DNA of 28,923 bases from Anaerolineae bacterium (GTDB taxonomy: Bacteria; Chloroflexota; Anaerolineae; JAAYZQ01): contig JAFGOG010000427.1 in NCBI GenBank assembly GCA_016926595.1, positions 1-28,923 of the forward strand, written 5' to 3'. Below are positions 1 through 9,256 of the stretch, piece after piece. The number at the start of each line of letters is the position of its first letter. Positions within the stretch are counted from its first letter, which is position 1. The notes beneath the pieces were generated by a model. It worked only from the letters and a program-made list of their open reading frames with translations. It ran no database searches and was not told the DNA's origin. A program made the position numbers and the translations under genes.

Positions 1-978
1 CGGGTTATCATCCTCAATTTGAGCGAGGTGCTCTCTATCGATAGCCTCGGCGCTGGACTCCTCATCGCGTTGCTGGCGCGCGCCCGCGGGCGTAAGCAGC
101 GGCTGCTGGCCTATGGTTTGAGCGAGCATTGCCGGCGAGCTTTTGAGCTGACCCACCTCGACGAGATGGTGGGCCTTTACACGGACGAGGCCGAAGCGTT
201 AGGCGGCTTTTCCGGGTCGGGCATCGAGATCGAGGCGCCCACGGTTGGATCACGGGCAATGCAAGCAACAGGGCATTCGGGTGAGTGGGCCAACCCTGTA
301 GACCGGCTTACTCTCCCCTCTATACCGAAAAAGGCGATCAACACCAACACCGAGGGCAGGCGCACAACCGGCCCGGTGAGAGGCTTTGGCCCGTTGTGGC
401 GAAGGACCTACGCGATCCGATTGGTGGGCTCGGCCGCGACCCCGGCAAAAGTCGTGCGAACCTGGAAGGAGCACTTTGGCAGCTTTTGGCCGCCGAGTGG
501 TCGCTTTTGGGGGGCTGAAAAGCCGATCGAGGCTGGCGACACGGCCTTGTTGAATCTCAAAGGCCCGGCGGGTGTGATCATCGCCACCGGCATCCTGGTT
601 GTCTATGCCGACGACGAATCGTTCTGCTTTATCGGCGCGGAGGGACACATGTTCGGCGGCATGATCACCTTTAGCGCTCGCGATGAGAACGGTACCCCTG
701 TTGCTCAAGTTCACGCGCTTCTGCGGGCCAGCGATCCTTTGTTCGAGATTGCGGTCCGGCTGGGCATTGCCACCAAGCCGGAGGATCGGTTCTGGCAGGA
801 CACTCTGAAGAACCTGGCGGCCCATTTCGGAGTCGAGGGGCAGCCTGTCAGCCAGCAATCCGCCATGCTGGATTCAAGCTTGCAGTGGTCAAGGGTGAAA
901 AACCTGTGGTACAACGCGGCCATTCGCAACGCTTTGCACATGCCGGTACGCTGGCTTGGCAGTCAGGGTGCGCGGTGA
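1..978 (+). CDS. STAS-domain fusion protein, 5'-truncated by window edge
   Basis: The frame is open from base 1, and the residues before the first TTG (19) already belong to the STAS fold, so the true start lies left of the window. The N-terminal part reads as the second half of a STAS domain (anti-sigma-factor-antagonist type): a hydrophobic strand, then SIDSLGAGLLIALL, with the D-S-x-G loop where the phosphorylatable Ser normally sits. From about residue 120 to 300 (counting from TTG 19) follows a second, beta-rich domain with WPPSGRFWGAEKPIEAGD and a later DRFWQDTLKNLAAHF helix. It resembles the SRPBCC/DUF1990-like helix-grip fold, but that call is weak. The stop codon overlaps the next start by 4 bp (GTGA), so it is probably translationally coupled to the oxidoreductase. 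Role unknown; possibly a regulator or lipid-binding partner of that enzyme. Confidence 0.6.
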   Translation, partial: RVIILNLSEVLSIDSLGAGLLIALLARARGRKQRLLAYGLSEHCRRAFELTHLDEMVGLYTDEAEALGGFSGSGIEIEAPTVGSRAMQATGHSGEWANPVDRLTLPSIPKKAINTNTEGRRTTGPVRGFGPLWRRTYAIRLVGSAATPAKVVRTWKEHFGSFWPPSGRFWGAEKPIEAGDTALLNLKGPAGVIIATGILVVYADDESFCFIGAEGHMFGGMITFSARDENGTPVAQVHALLRASDPLFEIAVRLGIATKPEDRFWQDTLKNLAAHFGVEGQPVSQQSAMLDSSLQWSRVKNLWYNAAIRNALHMPVRWLGSQGAR

Positions 979-2390
979 TCTATGATGCGGTGATCGTCGG
1001 TGCTGGCCCCAACGGCCTCGCGGCTGGCATTACTCTTGCCCGCGCCGGCAAATCGGTTTTGGTGCTGGAGGCAAAGGAGACGATCGGGGGAGGGACACGC
1101 TCAGCCGAGCTGACCTTGCCTGGCTTTAGCCACGATATTTGCTCGGCCCTCCATCCTCTGGGGGTAGCCTCACCCTTTTTCCGCGACTTGTCCCTGGCCC
1201 GGTACGGCCTGGAGTGGATCATGCCGCCTGTCTGCCTGGCCCATCCTCTCGACGATGGAACCGCCGTGCTGGTGGAAGGTACGGTCGAAGAGACCGCGGT
1301 GAGCCTCGGGCCGGACGGAACCGCCTATCGCCGGCTGATAGGTCCACTGGTCGCAGGCTGGCAGGGGCTTTTGGGCGATCTCCTTGGACCGCTGCGGGTT
1401 CCACGCCACCCATTGCTGATGGCCCGATTTGGGCTGGTTGGGCTGCTGCCGGCCGTCACACTGGCCCGGCTGGCCTTTCGCGGCGAGCGGGCTCGCGCCG
1501 TCTTGGCCGGCATGGCCTCACATGCGATGATGCCCTTGTCAAAGCCGGCTACGGCCGCGTTTGGGTTCGTGCTTGCCCTTGTGGCTCACGCGATAGGCTG
1601 GCCCATGGCTCGTGGCGGCTCGCAGCGGATCGCAGACGCGCTGGGCGCTCATCTCAAGTCGTTGGGTGGGGAGATTGTTACAAGCCACCCCGTGCGCTCA
1701 AGGGCGGACTTGCCGGACGCCCGGGCTATCCTGTTTGATACCTCCCCGCGCCAACTAGTTCAGATTGTGGGTGAGCAGCTTCCGGTGAGCTACCGGCGGG
1801 CATTGGCCCGCTACCGCTATGGTCCCGGCGTTTTCAAGGCCGATTACGCCCTCGACGGTCCGATCCCCTGGCGGGCGAAAGAGTGCTTGCGCGCCGGAAC
1901 GGTCCACATCGGCGGCACTATGGAAGAGATCGCGGTTGCCGAAGCGGCCATCTGGCGCGGGGAGCATCCAGAACGGCCGTTCGTGCTGGCGGCTCAGCAA
2001 AGCCTCTTCGATCCGACGCGCGCGCCTGCGGGCAAGCATACGGTGTGGGCTTATTGTCATGTCCCTCACGGCTCGACCGAGGATATGACGGACCGGCTTG
2101 AGGCGCAGTTTGAGCGCTTTGCCCCGGGCTTTCGAGATCGCATCCTCGCCCGCCGCACCCTTACAGCCGCTGACATGGAGGCTTATAATCCCAACTATAT
2201 TGGAGGCGATATTAACGCAGGCGTCCAAGACCTACGCCAGCTTTTCACCCGGCCTGTAGCCCGCTTGGACCCTTATACGACACCGGTGCGGGGCCTCTAT
2301 CTGTGCTCATCGTCCACGCCGCCGGGAGGTGGCGTGCACGGCTTGTGCGGCTACTATGCCGCGCGGGCTGCCCTGCGGCGCTTTCCTTAG
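975..2390 (+). CDS. Phytoene-desaturase-like FAD-dependent oxidoreductase (COG1233 type)
   Basis: A 471-residue protein if started at GTG 975, which overlaps the previous stop as GTGA. A longer frame begins at 885, but its extra 30 residues are not conserved-looking, and the Rossmann strand begins right after GTG 975 ([17 protein letters not shown]). Seen: the N-terminal FAD-binding GxGxxG with a following acidic strand end ([16 protein letters not shown]), and the C-terminal FAD motif of the amine-oxidase/phytoene desaturase family ([21 protein letters not shown]). Family members desaturate or isomerise carotenoids or oxidise other lipids. No phytoene synthase or other carotenoid gene is visible here, so the substrate is unknown. 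It is coupled to the STAS fusion upstream and followed by a strong hairpin terminator. Confidence 0.85.
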   Translation: MIYDAVIVGAGPNGLAAGITLARAGKSVLVLEAKETIGGGTRSAELTLPGFSHDICSALHPLGVASPFFRDLSLARYGLEWIMPPVCLAHPLDDGTAVLVEGTVEETAVSLGPDGTAYRRLIGPLVAGWQGLLGDLLGPLRVPRHPLLMARFGLVGLLPAVTLARLAFRGERARAVLAGMASHAMMPLSKPATAAFGFVLALVAHAIGWPMARGGSQRIADALGAHLKSLGGEIVTSHPVRSRADLPDARAILFDTSPRQLVQIVGEQLPVSYRRALARYRYGPGVFKADYALDGPIPWRAKECLRAGTVHIGGTMEEIAVAEAAIWRGEHPERPFVLAAQQSLFDPTRAPAGKHTVWAYCHVPHGSTEDMTDRLEAQFERFAPGFRDRILARRTLTAADMEAYNPNYIGGDINAGVQDLRQLFTRPVARLDPYTTPVRGLYLCSSSTPPGGGVHGLCGYYAARAALRRFP

Positions 2391-2450
2391 TCAATAATCA
2401 GAGGCGCCTGTTCGGCCAGGGCATTGGCTCTTGCCATTGGCGACACCAAA

Positions 2451-2481
2451 GCTGGGACTGAAACAAGATTTCAGTCCCAGC
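2451..2481. terminator. Bidirectional hairpin terminator
   Basis: A perfect 13-bp stem (GCTGGGACTGAAA, 2451-2463, with its complement 2469-2481) and a 5-nt loop CAAGA. It lies between the convergent oxidoreductase and tldE genes, and a short T tract is found on the 3' side in either direction. The other gene-free bases of this gap (2391-2523) show nothing else. Confidence 0.8.
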
Positions 2482-2523
2482 CCTTTGTCCTGCGAACCAT
2501 TGCTTATGCAGGGCGATCCGGCC

Positions 2524-3822
2524 CTATTCCTTGGCTACAACATTCATTTCCGGCAGCAGCACGTACGGCATGCACAGTCTGCCATACACCCACAGTGTCT
2601 CCTGGCTGACCGCCGCCACTTCCTTCAGCAGGTCATAGACATTGCCGGCGATCGACACATCCTTTACCCGGCCCACGATCTCGCCCTTTTCGATCTTGAA
2701 CGCCAATCCCAGTGGGTTGGAAAACGCGCCAGAGATGATGTTGCCCTGACCCAATCCGAGGATATCTTCGACTAGTAGCCCTTCATCGATGCCGGCGATC
2801 ATTTCGGACAGGGGAGTGCTTCCACCGGCCAGGATCAGATTGGTCGGCTCAGGGGCAGGGGGGTTGAATAGCCCGCGCGATCCATTACCTGTCGACTCGA
2901 CGCCCGATTGAGCCGCCGTCTTCAAGTCGTACAAAAAACCCTTTAGCACACCACGCTCAACCAGCACGTTGCGGCGATGCGGTACCCCTTCGTCGTCGTA
3001 CGGGGCGCTGCCGTACTTGCCATCCAACGCTCCGTCGTCTACGACAGTGATCTTGTCGTCGAATAGCTTCTCACCTACCTTGCCCCGGATCGGCGAGATC
3101 CCGGTGAACACATTCTTACCGTTCAATCCCTCCATCAGCGGCAGGCCCAGCACCAGGGACCCGGTTGGCGAGAACAGCACCGGCATCTTGCCGGAGCGCA
3201 TCGTCGTGAGGGTGCAGGCTAGTTTGAGCTTGTCGACCAGGCGGTGGGCAAAGGCTAGATAGTCTTCATCCCAGGTGGTTGTCCCCAGCATATCGTACAG
3301 GATCAGCACGTCGTCGCCCTCGATGCGGTCAACCTCAGCCCCGATCGACAGCGGCGAGCGCCTAAACGAGGCCTCGACCCCTGCCTGGTTCTGGATCTTG
3401 ATCTGCTGCACGCCCCGGTTCAGATTGACGTTGACCTGCGCTCCCGGCTCGACCGACAAGATCAGGTCGACGATCTCCTGTCCGATCTCTACCAGGCGCG
3501 CCACAGGCAGCTCCGGGATGGCCGGGTCGAACGTCTTGACCTGTGATGCGGCTTGCGGCGTTGGGAAGGTGATCGGCACTTTGTCCCCCCAAGCGGCCGA
3601 TTCGAGGACGTTGGTTACCAGCCGATCCAGTGCTTTGTCGTCGCTCGAAGCGGAAAAACCCAGCCGTCCATTGCGCACCACACGTGCCGCAATGCCGCTG
3701 GTCTCTTCGACCTTGCTGGTCTTGAATCGATTCGCCTCGAACTCGATCGTAGTGGACTCGTTTCGCAAATGAACGACCTCGACCTGCTCGGCCTCCGTCT
3801 GTAACTGTTTCAGGATGTCCAT
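2524..3822 (-). CDS. tldE: TldE/PmbA-family protein, non-catalytic partner of TldD
   Basis: A 432-residue protein of the TldD/PmbA (U62) family. Start: ATG at 3822, giving MDILKQLQTEAEQ and preceded by GAGGAGGGAAG; a longer frame to 3960 would run into tldD and is rejected. It has the family body: a domain with IAARVVRNGRLGFSASS near residues 40-60, a central beta region, and the C-terminal part EDILGLGQGNIISGAFSNPLG followed by GRVKDVSIAGN. It lacks the HExxxH zinc motif of its neighbour, as expected for the TldE/PmbA subunit. TldD and TldE form a heteromeric metalloprotease that degrades unfolded peptides and, in enterobacteria, removes the microcin B17 leader and degrades CcdA (family knowledge). 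Only 13 bp separate it from tldD; it is the last gene of the operon and ends at the 2451-2481 terminator. Confidence 0.92.
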   Translation of the reverse strand: MDILKQLQTEAEQVEVVHLRNESTTIEFEANRFKTSKVEETSGIAARVVRNGRLGFSASSDDKALDRLVTNVLESAAWGDKVPITFPTPQAASQVKTFDPAIPELPVARLVEIGQEIVDLILSVEPGAQVNVNLNRGVQQIKIQNQAGVEASFRRSPLSIGAEVDRIEGDDVLILYDMLGTTTWDEDYLAFAHRLVDKLKLACTLTTMRSGKMPVLFSPTGSLVLGLPLMEGLNGKNVFTGISPIRGKVGEKLFDDKITVVDDGALDGKYGSAPYDDEGVPHRRNVLVERGVLKGFLYDLKTAAQSGVESTGNGSRGLFNPPAPEPTNLILAGGSTPLSEMIAGIDEGLLVEDILGLGQGNIISGAFSNPLGLAFKIEKGEIVGRVKDVSIAGNVYDLLKEVAAVSQETLWVYGRLCMPYVLLPEMNVVAKE

Positions 3823-3835
3823 TGTCTTCCCTCCT

Positions 3836-5212
3836 CTACTTTCCGCCGATGACGACGTCCTGGATTCGGACGTGCGGTGCGCCAAAAGCCACCGGCAGCG
3901 GGAACTGGCCGCCCTTGCCGCAGCCTCCGGCGTGGTGGATCCACTGAAAGTCATTGCCAACGGCGTCGATGTTCAGCAGTGTGGCGAACAGGTTGCCAGC
4001 CAGGATCACATCCTTGACCATCTCGGCGATCTGCCCGTCGCGGATCATGTAGGCATAGCCGGAGCTGAACGAAAAGTTCTCCAACGCCGTATTTCCGCCA
4101 TAGGCGTCGCAGGCATAGATGCCGAGCTTGATGCCCTTGATCATCTCCTCAAAGGAGGTTGTCCCGGCTTCGATAGCCGTGTTGGTCATGCGGACGATGG
4201 GTGGGTGGCGATAGTTGATGGCGCGGGCATTTCCAGTGATTGGTTCGCCCATTTTGGCCGCCGTCTCGCGCGAGTGCAGCCGCCCGACCAGGACGCCATT
4301 CTTGATCAAGTCGTTTCGCCGGGTGGGTGTGCCTTCGTCGTCGTAGCGGTGTGTGCCGCGCAGCCCGGGGATCGAGCCATCGTCGAACACGGTCAAGAAA
4401 TCCTGGCCAAAGCGCCGGCCCATGACCATCATCTCCTTCGCTTTGGGGTTTTCGTACACGAAATCCGACTCGGACAGGTGCCCAAAAGCCTCGTGGATAA
4501 ACACCCCAGCCAGCACCGGGTCGATGACCACCGGATATTGCCCACCGACTACTGTCTGGGCGTTCAACAGATCCACGGCCCGCTGCGCTGCCGTCCGAGC
4601 CAGGTGCTCGCAACCCTGCACAAAGTCGAACCCGTGCTGCCCCGAGCGCGTTTCGTGGGCGCTCTGCACATTATCACCGTCTCGGGCAACCGCGGCAGCA
4701 ACCACGCTGACCATCGGCCGTTCCTCCTCGATGAATGTGCCGTCGGACGTAGCAAGGATCAGGCGGGTAAACGAATCGCCATAGTAGGCCTGCGTGTCGA
4801 CGATCTTGTCGCTAAAAGTGAGCATGATGTTGTTATAGCTCTCAGCCAGCGCTTTTTTCTCTGCCATCGAGAGCCCTCGGAAATCGTGCTTGGCATCCAG
4901 CGATGCAGTGATCTGCTCCTGTACAGCCGAGATTGGCACCAGATCGATCGGCTGTTCGCTGTGAGCCGCCCGGGCGCACTGGTAAGCCTGTTCCACCCTC
5001 GCCGGCAGATCGTCCAAGGTGTTGAATGTGACCACGCCCCAGCCGTTGTTCCGGCACAGGCAGCGCACAATCCCACCCGTGTCGACCACTGCACTGGCCG
5101 TCTCCAGATTCTTGCCGCGAAAGGCCACCGTCGTGGCGTCCCGCTGTTCGATGCGGATCTCGGTATAATCCGCTTTGCTGCTTTTCAAGGCAGCTTCGAT
5201 CCTGTCTCGCAT
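3836..5212 (-). CDS. tldD: TldD-family zinc metalloprotease
   Basis: A 458-residue protein, the normal length. The zinc motif HExxxH is visible as HEAFGH (residues 240-245), and the C-terminal GGCGKGGQFPLPVAFG supplies Cys431 at the position of the third zinc ligand in E. coli TldD. The C-terminal end RIQDVVIGGK is also typical. Start ATG 5212 is preceded by AAAGGAGAGG at good spacing. It lies 30 bp downstream of the alpha/beta hydrolase and 13 bp upstream of tldE, in one minus-strand operon. It probably acts in the cytoplasm with TldE on short or unstructured peptides. No obvious RiPP precursor gene is visible in the adjoining gaps. Confidence 0.95.
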   Translation of the reverse strand: MRDRIEAALKSSKADYTEIRIEQRDATTVAFRGKNLETASAVVDTGGIVRCLCRNNGWGVVTFNTLDDLPARVEQAYQCARAAHSEQPIDLVPISAVQEQITASLDAKHDFRGLSMAEKKALAESYNNIMLTFSDKIVDTQAYYGDSFTRLILATSDGTFIEEERPMVSVVAAAVARDGDNVQSAHETRSGQHGFDFVQGCEHLARTAAQRAVDLLNAQTVVGGQYPVVIDPVLAGVFIHEAFGHLSESDFVYENPKAKEMMVMGRRFGQDFLTVFDDGSIPGLRGTHRYDDEGTPTRRNDLIKNGVLVGRLHSRETAAKMGEPITGNARAINYRHPPIVRMTNTAIEAGTTSFEEMIKGIKLGIYACDAYGGNTALENFSFSSGYAYMIRDGQIAEMVKDVILAGNLFATLLNIDAVGNDFQWIHHAGGCGKGGQFPLPVAFGAPHVRIQDVVIGGK

Positions 5213-5242
5213 GAGAACCTCTCCTTTTCTGTGGTGATCGGT

Positions 5243-7003
5243 TTAGCCGCTGCCGGTTGCTGCCGGCGCGACAATAGGCAGCTCCACGTAACTGGGATGT
5301 TCCCCGTCGTGGTACAGCGTCACATGGGCTGTGCGCGCATCGTGGCTTGACTCTTCCGCGACAACACCGCCGCTATTATAGTTTTTCTGCACATAGACCG
5401 AATTCGGGCAGGTGAGCACCAGCCGCAGTCGGCTGCCCTTGGCGATCTGGCGCGAGAAAAAGGTGAAACTGTCAAACTCGTACCGGTTTATCTCGCCCGG
5501 CACAACCAGCTTCTCTTGCCGGAGCGATTCGCGATACCTGCCGCGCAGCATGTCCTGCGCCAGGAGGATGTGTGCGCCGTCTGGCATGATCTCTGAGATC
5601 TGTACTTGGAAATCGGTATCCGGCACGTCTAGGGCGATCCAGGCTACCAGCTTCGGATAGCCGGTGATCTCGGTCGCTTCGGCGAACGGCGCGCTGTGGT
5701 AGACCAAGCCGTTGCCAAACAGGTTGAGTGCGTAGCGCTGGTCGGTCAAATAGCCCTTGACCTCTTCTTGCTCGAGGTCGGCAGGGCGCACGTCCAGGGG
5801 ATCGTACGCATAGTGATCCGGCGCCGATTGGCCCGGCGGGGTCTCGTCCATGCCGCCAGACCGGAACACGTCGTTGGCCGCGCCGTCAGAGCTCAGGTAT
5901 AGGCGCTTGGGGCTACCGGCGATAGCGTCGAGGCTGTCGGCGTATTTCCACTCCTCTGCGCCCATGACATAGTAGGCCACCCGCTTCTTCAAGAACTCGG
6001 GCTGCGGGCCGCCCTTCATTGTCCAATTGTACCATTCCACGTGGAGCTTGTTCAGGTCCACCAGGCTCGCATCGCCGAACTTGAGACCGCCGAACTCCTT
6101 ATTAGGCGTGCGCGTCCCGGCGTGATCCCAGGGACCGATGACCAAGTAGTGTCGATCGCGGGCTGGCGATGCCGATGCCATGTGACACTGATAGTAGTGC
6201 ATCGCGCCCGGTTGGTCCCCGTCATAGTGCCCGGTGATAGTCAAGATCGGGACGTTGATCCGGTCATAGTCGGCCGGACTGAGCGCCAACTGATCCCAGT
6301 ATGGGCCGGGCATTGGATGCTGCAGCCAGGTCTGGAAGCAGGTAGAGCTGTTGCCGACGACGCGGTCGAGCTCCTTGAACGGCAGATGGTTGAGATACAG
6401 CTCCCGGAACTTTTCGATCCAAAAGGCCTGTTCACCAAACAGATTGCTGTTCCCGGTCGACCCGCTGACGAGCGTTAACCACTGCATCTCGTAGGAGTAA
6501 AAGATATTCTTGAAGAAAGGAAAATCCACGCCTTGATGGGCGGACGCGACCGGCACGATCGTTTTGAGATGTGCTGGAAGCTCTTTGAGCGTCATCCATT
6601 GATTGAAACCGCCGTATGATCCGCCCCACATCGTCACCGAGCCGTCGCACCACGGCTGAGCAGCCAGCCATTCGACAAGATCGTAGCCGTCGGGCCCTTC
6701 GTTCATGAACGGTTCGAATTCGCCTTCGGAGTTACCCCGGCCGCGGCAGTCGACCAGGACGAAAGCATAGCCATGCTGGGCAAAGTGGAAAGCGCGAGGA
6801 TGATACGAGTCGGCGATGTAGGGTGTGAGGGTCAAGATTGCCGGAACCGGATCAGGCCTCTTGGGCTTGTATACGGTGGCGTTCAAGTGGATGCCATCCC
6901 GCATCGGGATCTTGACACCCCACAGGAAATCGACGTTCTTGCTGATCTCGCCAGTCTCACTTGGTTTTTCTTCTATACCGGCCAAGTACGAAAGTGGGAT
7001 CAT
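5243..7003 (-). CDS. CocE/NonD-family alpha/beta hydrolase (X-Pro dipeptidyl-peptidase S15-like)
   Basis: A 586-residue protein starting at ATG 7003 (MIPLSYLAGIEEKP). An upstream TTG at 7021 is rejected because it lies inside the -10 box and because AGGAGG sits correctly before ATG 7003. It has the S15/CocE architecture: a catalytic alpha/beta-hydrolase domain with nucleophile Ser129 in GGSYGG, acid Asp261 in GHYDGD, His294 in GPWDHAG, and an oxyanion/strand motif VLVDCRGRGNSEG. It then has a C-terminal jelly-roll (about residues 410-580, ending in the LVLTCPNSVYVQKNYNSGG type region). Family members cleave X-Pro dipeptides or esters and amides. First gene of the operon with tldD and tldE, which favours a peptidase role. 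No signal peptide is seen, so it is probably cytoplasmic. Confidence 0.88.
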   Translation of the reverse strand: MIPLSYLAGIEEKPSETGEISKNVDFLWGVKIPMRDGIHLNATVYKPKRPDPVPAILTLTPYIADSYHPRAFHFAQHGYAFVLVDCRGRGNSEGEFEPFMNEGPDGYDLVEWLAAQPWCDGSVTMWGGSYGGFNQWMTLKELPAHLKTIVPVASAHQGVDFPFFKNIFYSYEMQWLTLVSGSTGNSNLFGEQAFWIEKFRELYLNHLPFKELDRVVGNSSTCFQTWLQHPMPGPYWDQLALSPADYDRINVPILTITGHYDGDQPGAMHYYQCHMASASPARDRHYLVIGPWDHAGTRTPNKEFGGLKFGDASLVDLNKLHVEWYNWTMKGGPQPEFLKKRVAYYVMGAEEWKYADSLDAIAGSPKRLYLSSDGAANDVFRSGGMDETPPGQSAPDHYAYDPLDVRPADLEQEEVKGYLTDQRYALNLFGNGLVYHSAPFAEATEITGYPKLVAWIALDVPDTDFQVQISEIMPDGAHILLAQDMLRGRYRESLRQEKLVVPGEINRYEFDSFTFFSRQIAKGSRLRLVLTCPNSVYVQKNYNSGGVVAEESSHDARTAHVTLYHDGEHPSYVELPIVAPAATGSG

Positions 7004-7020
7004 GGGCTCCTCCTGAGCCA

Positions 7021-7049
7021 ATTATACGCCCCTATGACCGGCAGGTCAA
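7021..7049 (-). promoter_or_regulatory. Sigma70-type promoter of the hydrolase-tldD-tldE operon
   Basis: Read on the minus strand: TTGACC (7049-7044), 17-bp spacer, TATAAT (7026-7021). The predicted start is about 11 nt before ATG 7003, leaving a leader that holds little more than the Shine-Dalgarno AGGAGG. The gap between this promoter and the next gene (7050-7117) contains only a small ACGCC/GGCGT hairpin that might end the upstream transcript. Confidence 0.8.
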
Positions 7050-7117
7050 GGACGCCGGCAGGCGTGGCCTATCTGGTCGGCTTCCAGCGCGAAATCTGGA
7101 TCACGACAGGGGGCTAT

Positions 7118-9235
7118 CTAACCATATTTGAGGATCAAGGGCAGGTAGAGGCGCAGGCACTGCCTGAGTACCGCTCGACGCTGTAGGCTAGGATGGGCAG
7201 CGTAATCGATCCAGGCTGTGTTGGTGATTGCCCCGCCTGGTTGGATGTCCAACACCTGCGCCGTAAAGCCGATGGTGACCCCGGTCTGGCCGGCGGTCAG
7301 GGTGCCGCTCCAAGTCACTGTGCTGCTGATCAGCGCTGGCGGCGGCAGGGTAGGGCTGATCCATGGCCCGGCGGTGACTGCAAGGTTGACCGGCAGCGGG
7401 TCGGTCATCTGGACTGTGGTCGACAGGTTGCCGGTGTTGTCCAGGTGGATCTGGAACTCTACCTGGTCGCCGGGGGACACGCACACCGGCCAGGCTATCT
7501 TGTCGGAGGTGATCAGCACCGGGGCCGGTTCAAGCAGGACCGTGGTAAAGGTATCTTCCCAACCGCCGGTCGGCCACCTTTCCACCTGACCCCAGAGGTC
7601 CCGGGCGCGACTGCGAAAGCTATAGGTATGGCCTTCCTGGCCGTGAAAAATAGCTGGCGTGCTGGTTGTCGCAGTGAGCCAATCGATCCAGGGCGCTTCC
7701 GCGTCGCCGTCGCGTGCCTGGATGTCATAGCTGGTCAGCACACCGCCGGGGTCGCCAGCGCTCCACTGCACCGTGAAATCGGGTGTCGTCTGCACAGTGC
7801 CCAGCGCATCCACCTGCGACGTGACCGCCGGGCAGGTGAGGTCGCCGCTGAGGGCCAGCAGGCTGCTGCCCTCCAGCACGCCGAGCACCACTTCTTCTAC
7901 TGCCAGCCCAATCCCGGCCAGGTGTGCCGTATAAGCCTCACCCGGGGCAAGGCTCAGGCCGTCCTGGTGCCATAATGGAGTACAGTCGGCTTGGCGCCAC
8001 AGCCGCAGGCTGATGTCGGTCCCGCCTCTGGCCAGAACGGCGCCCAGGTCGAGATCCGCTCCACTGGCTTGGAGCCCCAAAGCCAGGTTTGGGGTGGCCA
8101 GGCTCAACGTCGGGATGTCTCGCAGTGGCAGCCAGGTCTCGGTCCATTCCAGGGTTTGCCCGGGGTTGAGGGTGATCGCATCCCAGAAGGTCGGCGCTGG
8201 CCCACCATGCAGCTCGACGTACATGCTGTCGTCGTCCGTCCAGGTGTCCGGATCGATCGGATTGCTCCAGCCAAAACCAAAACCCTTGACTCCGACCGCC
8301 ACCTCCTTGGGAAAGACGCGGGCCACACCGCGCTTGACCCCCTCGGCATAGACGCCGGCCCAATCCTGCGCCGCCTGGGGGCGGGCGAAAAAGCCGAGCC
8401 ATTGGTTCCAGTTGCCCAGCCGGGAATAGTCGGTGCTGTTATAAGTTGGCCAGCTCATCGGCTCGCCAGCGCCGGGGAGATAGCCGTCTCCCCGGCTGTG
8501 GACCGTGACCTGGTCGATCGGCACCACGAAGCGCAGTTCGGGTCCGATTGTGTTGGCTGCGCCGGGAGCCAGCATGGCATTGTCCCAGAACTCGAACGTC
8601 ACTGGGTCTCCGGTCGGGTTCTCCAACCGTGGAGTAACCGTAAAAGCGGCCCGATCCGCCGGCAGGTGGACACTGATTTCGGCCCGTACCCGCTCTTCAG
8701 AGAATGTATCCCATAGCCAGACCGTTGCCCCCTGTGCCGTGGTCGACACGCTGTAATACCATTCCTCCCCCCACTCGTAGCCATGCTCCTCTACCGGCAG
8801 GCACCACTCGATCCCTCCTGCGGCTAGCCACCATCCCTGTTCAGGTGGCCCCCAACGGGTGGGCTTGATGACCGGGTTTTGGTAGAGCAGTTCTTCACCT
8901 GTCGCCTTGACCGTCACCCCGTACAGCCGGCCGCCCAGCTCGGGCAGGAAGGTAAGCCGCAGCCAGTTGTTTTCCACCACCACTGCCGTATAGTCGTGGG
9001 GTGATGGCTGTGGGTTGGAGGCCTCGTACTCGCTCCAATTGAGCCGGTAGTAGGTCATATTGTAGATGTCCGAGTGTTGAGGCTCCAGGAAGTTGGCGTA
9101 AGGATATGTGGGAATAGTCAACGTCGTCGTCAACACCTGAACCTCTGGCGCTCCGGTAGGGGCGGCTGCTGCCGCGTGTGGCTGCCCGCCCAAGGCAAGC
9201 CACGAACTCAACCACAGGATAGTCAGGATCTGCAT
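7118..9235 (-). CDS. Secreted multidomain protein: DUF5107-like beta-sandwich plus Fn3-like and DUF11-like domains
   Basis: A 705-residue protein. Start ATG 9235 gives a clear signal peptide (MQILTILWLSSWLALGG, then an Ala-rich cleavage region) and has GGGAGGAG upstream; a longer frame to 9268 is rejected. Residues about 60-370 resemble the galactose-mutarotase-like DUF5107 domain (LPELGGRLYGV, then QGWWLAAGGIEWCLPVEEHGY). A Fn3-like module follows (about 480-570, DFTVQWSAGDPGG, then SYDIQARDGD), then a DUF11-like module (about 590-680, VEFQIHLDNTGNLSTTVQMTDPLP). The protein ends in LYLPLILKYG, a tail resembling the short C-terminal motif of exported Chloroflexi proteins. DUF5107 is thought to bind or act on carbohydrates, but no reaction can be assigned. 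Own promoter at 9257-9286; apparently monocistronic. Confidence 0.75.
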   Translation of the reverse strand: MQILTILWLSSWLALGGQPHAAAAAPTGAPEVQVLTTTLTIPTYPYANFLEPQHSDIYNMTYYRLNWSEYEASNPQPSPHDYTAVVVENNWLRLTFLPELGGRLYGVTVKATGEELLYQNPVIKPTRWGPPEQGWWLAAGGIEWCLPVEEHGYEWGEEWYYSVSTTAQGATVWLWDTFSEERVRAEISVHLPADRAAFTVTPRLENPTGDPVTFEFWDNAMLAPGAANTIGPELRFVVPIDQVTVHSRGDGYLPGAGEPMSWPTYNSTDYSRLGNWNQWLGFFARPQAAQDWAGVYAEGVKRGVARVFPKEVAVGVKGFGFGWSNPIDPDTWTDDDSMYVELHGGPAPTFWDAITLNPGQTLEWTETWLPLRDIPTLSLATPNLALGLQASGADLDLGAVLARGGTDISLRLWRQADCTPLWHQDGLSLAPGEAYTAHLAGIGLAVEEVVLGVLEGSSLLALSGDLTCPAVTSQVDALGTVQTTPDFTVQWSAGDPGGVLTSYDIQARDGDAEAPWIDWLTATTSTPAIFHGQEGHTYSFRSRARDLWGQVERWPTGGWEDTFTTVLLEPAPVLITSDKIAWPVCVSPGDQVEFQIHLDNTGNLSTTVQMTDPLPVNLAVTAGPWISPTLPPPALISSTVTWSGTLTAGQTGVTIGFTAQVLDIQPGGAITNTAWIDYAAHPSLQRRAVLRQCLRLYLPLILKYG

Positions 9236-9256
9236 CGCTCGACTCCTCCCGTCGCG

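Noticed and set aside
2424..2775. Short plus-strand open frames after the oxidoreductase
   Set aside because: They run through the hairpin terminator and into the antisense of tldE; nothing supports a gene.
3815..5350. A 511-codon plus-strand open frame opposite tldD
   Set aside because: It covers the antisense of a fully conserved TldD and spans into neighbouring genes; no motif or ribosome binding site.
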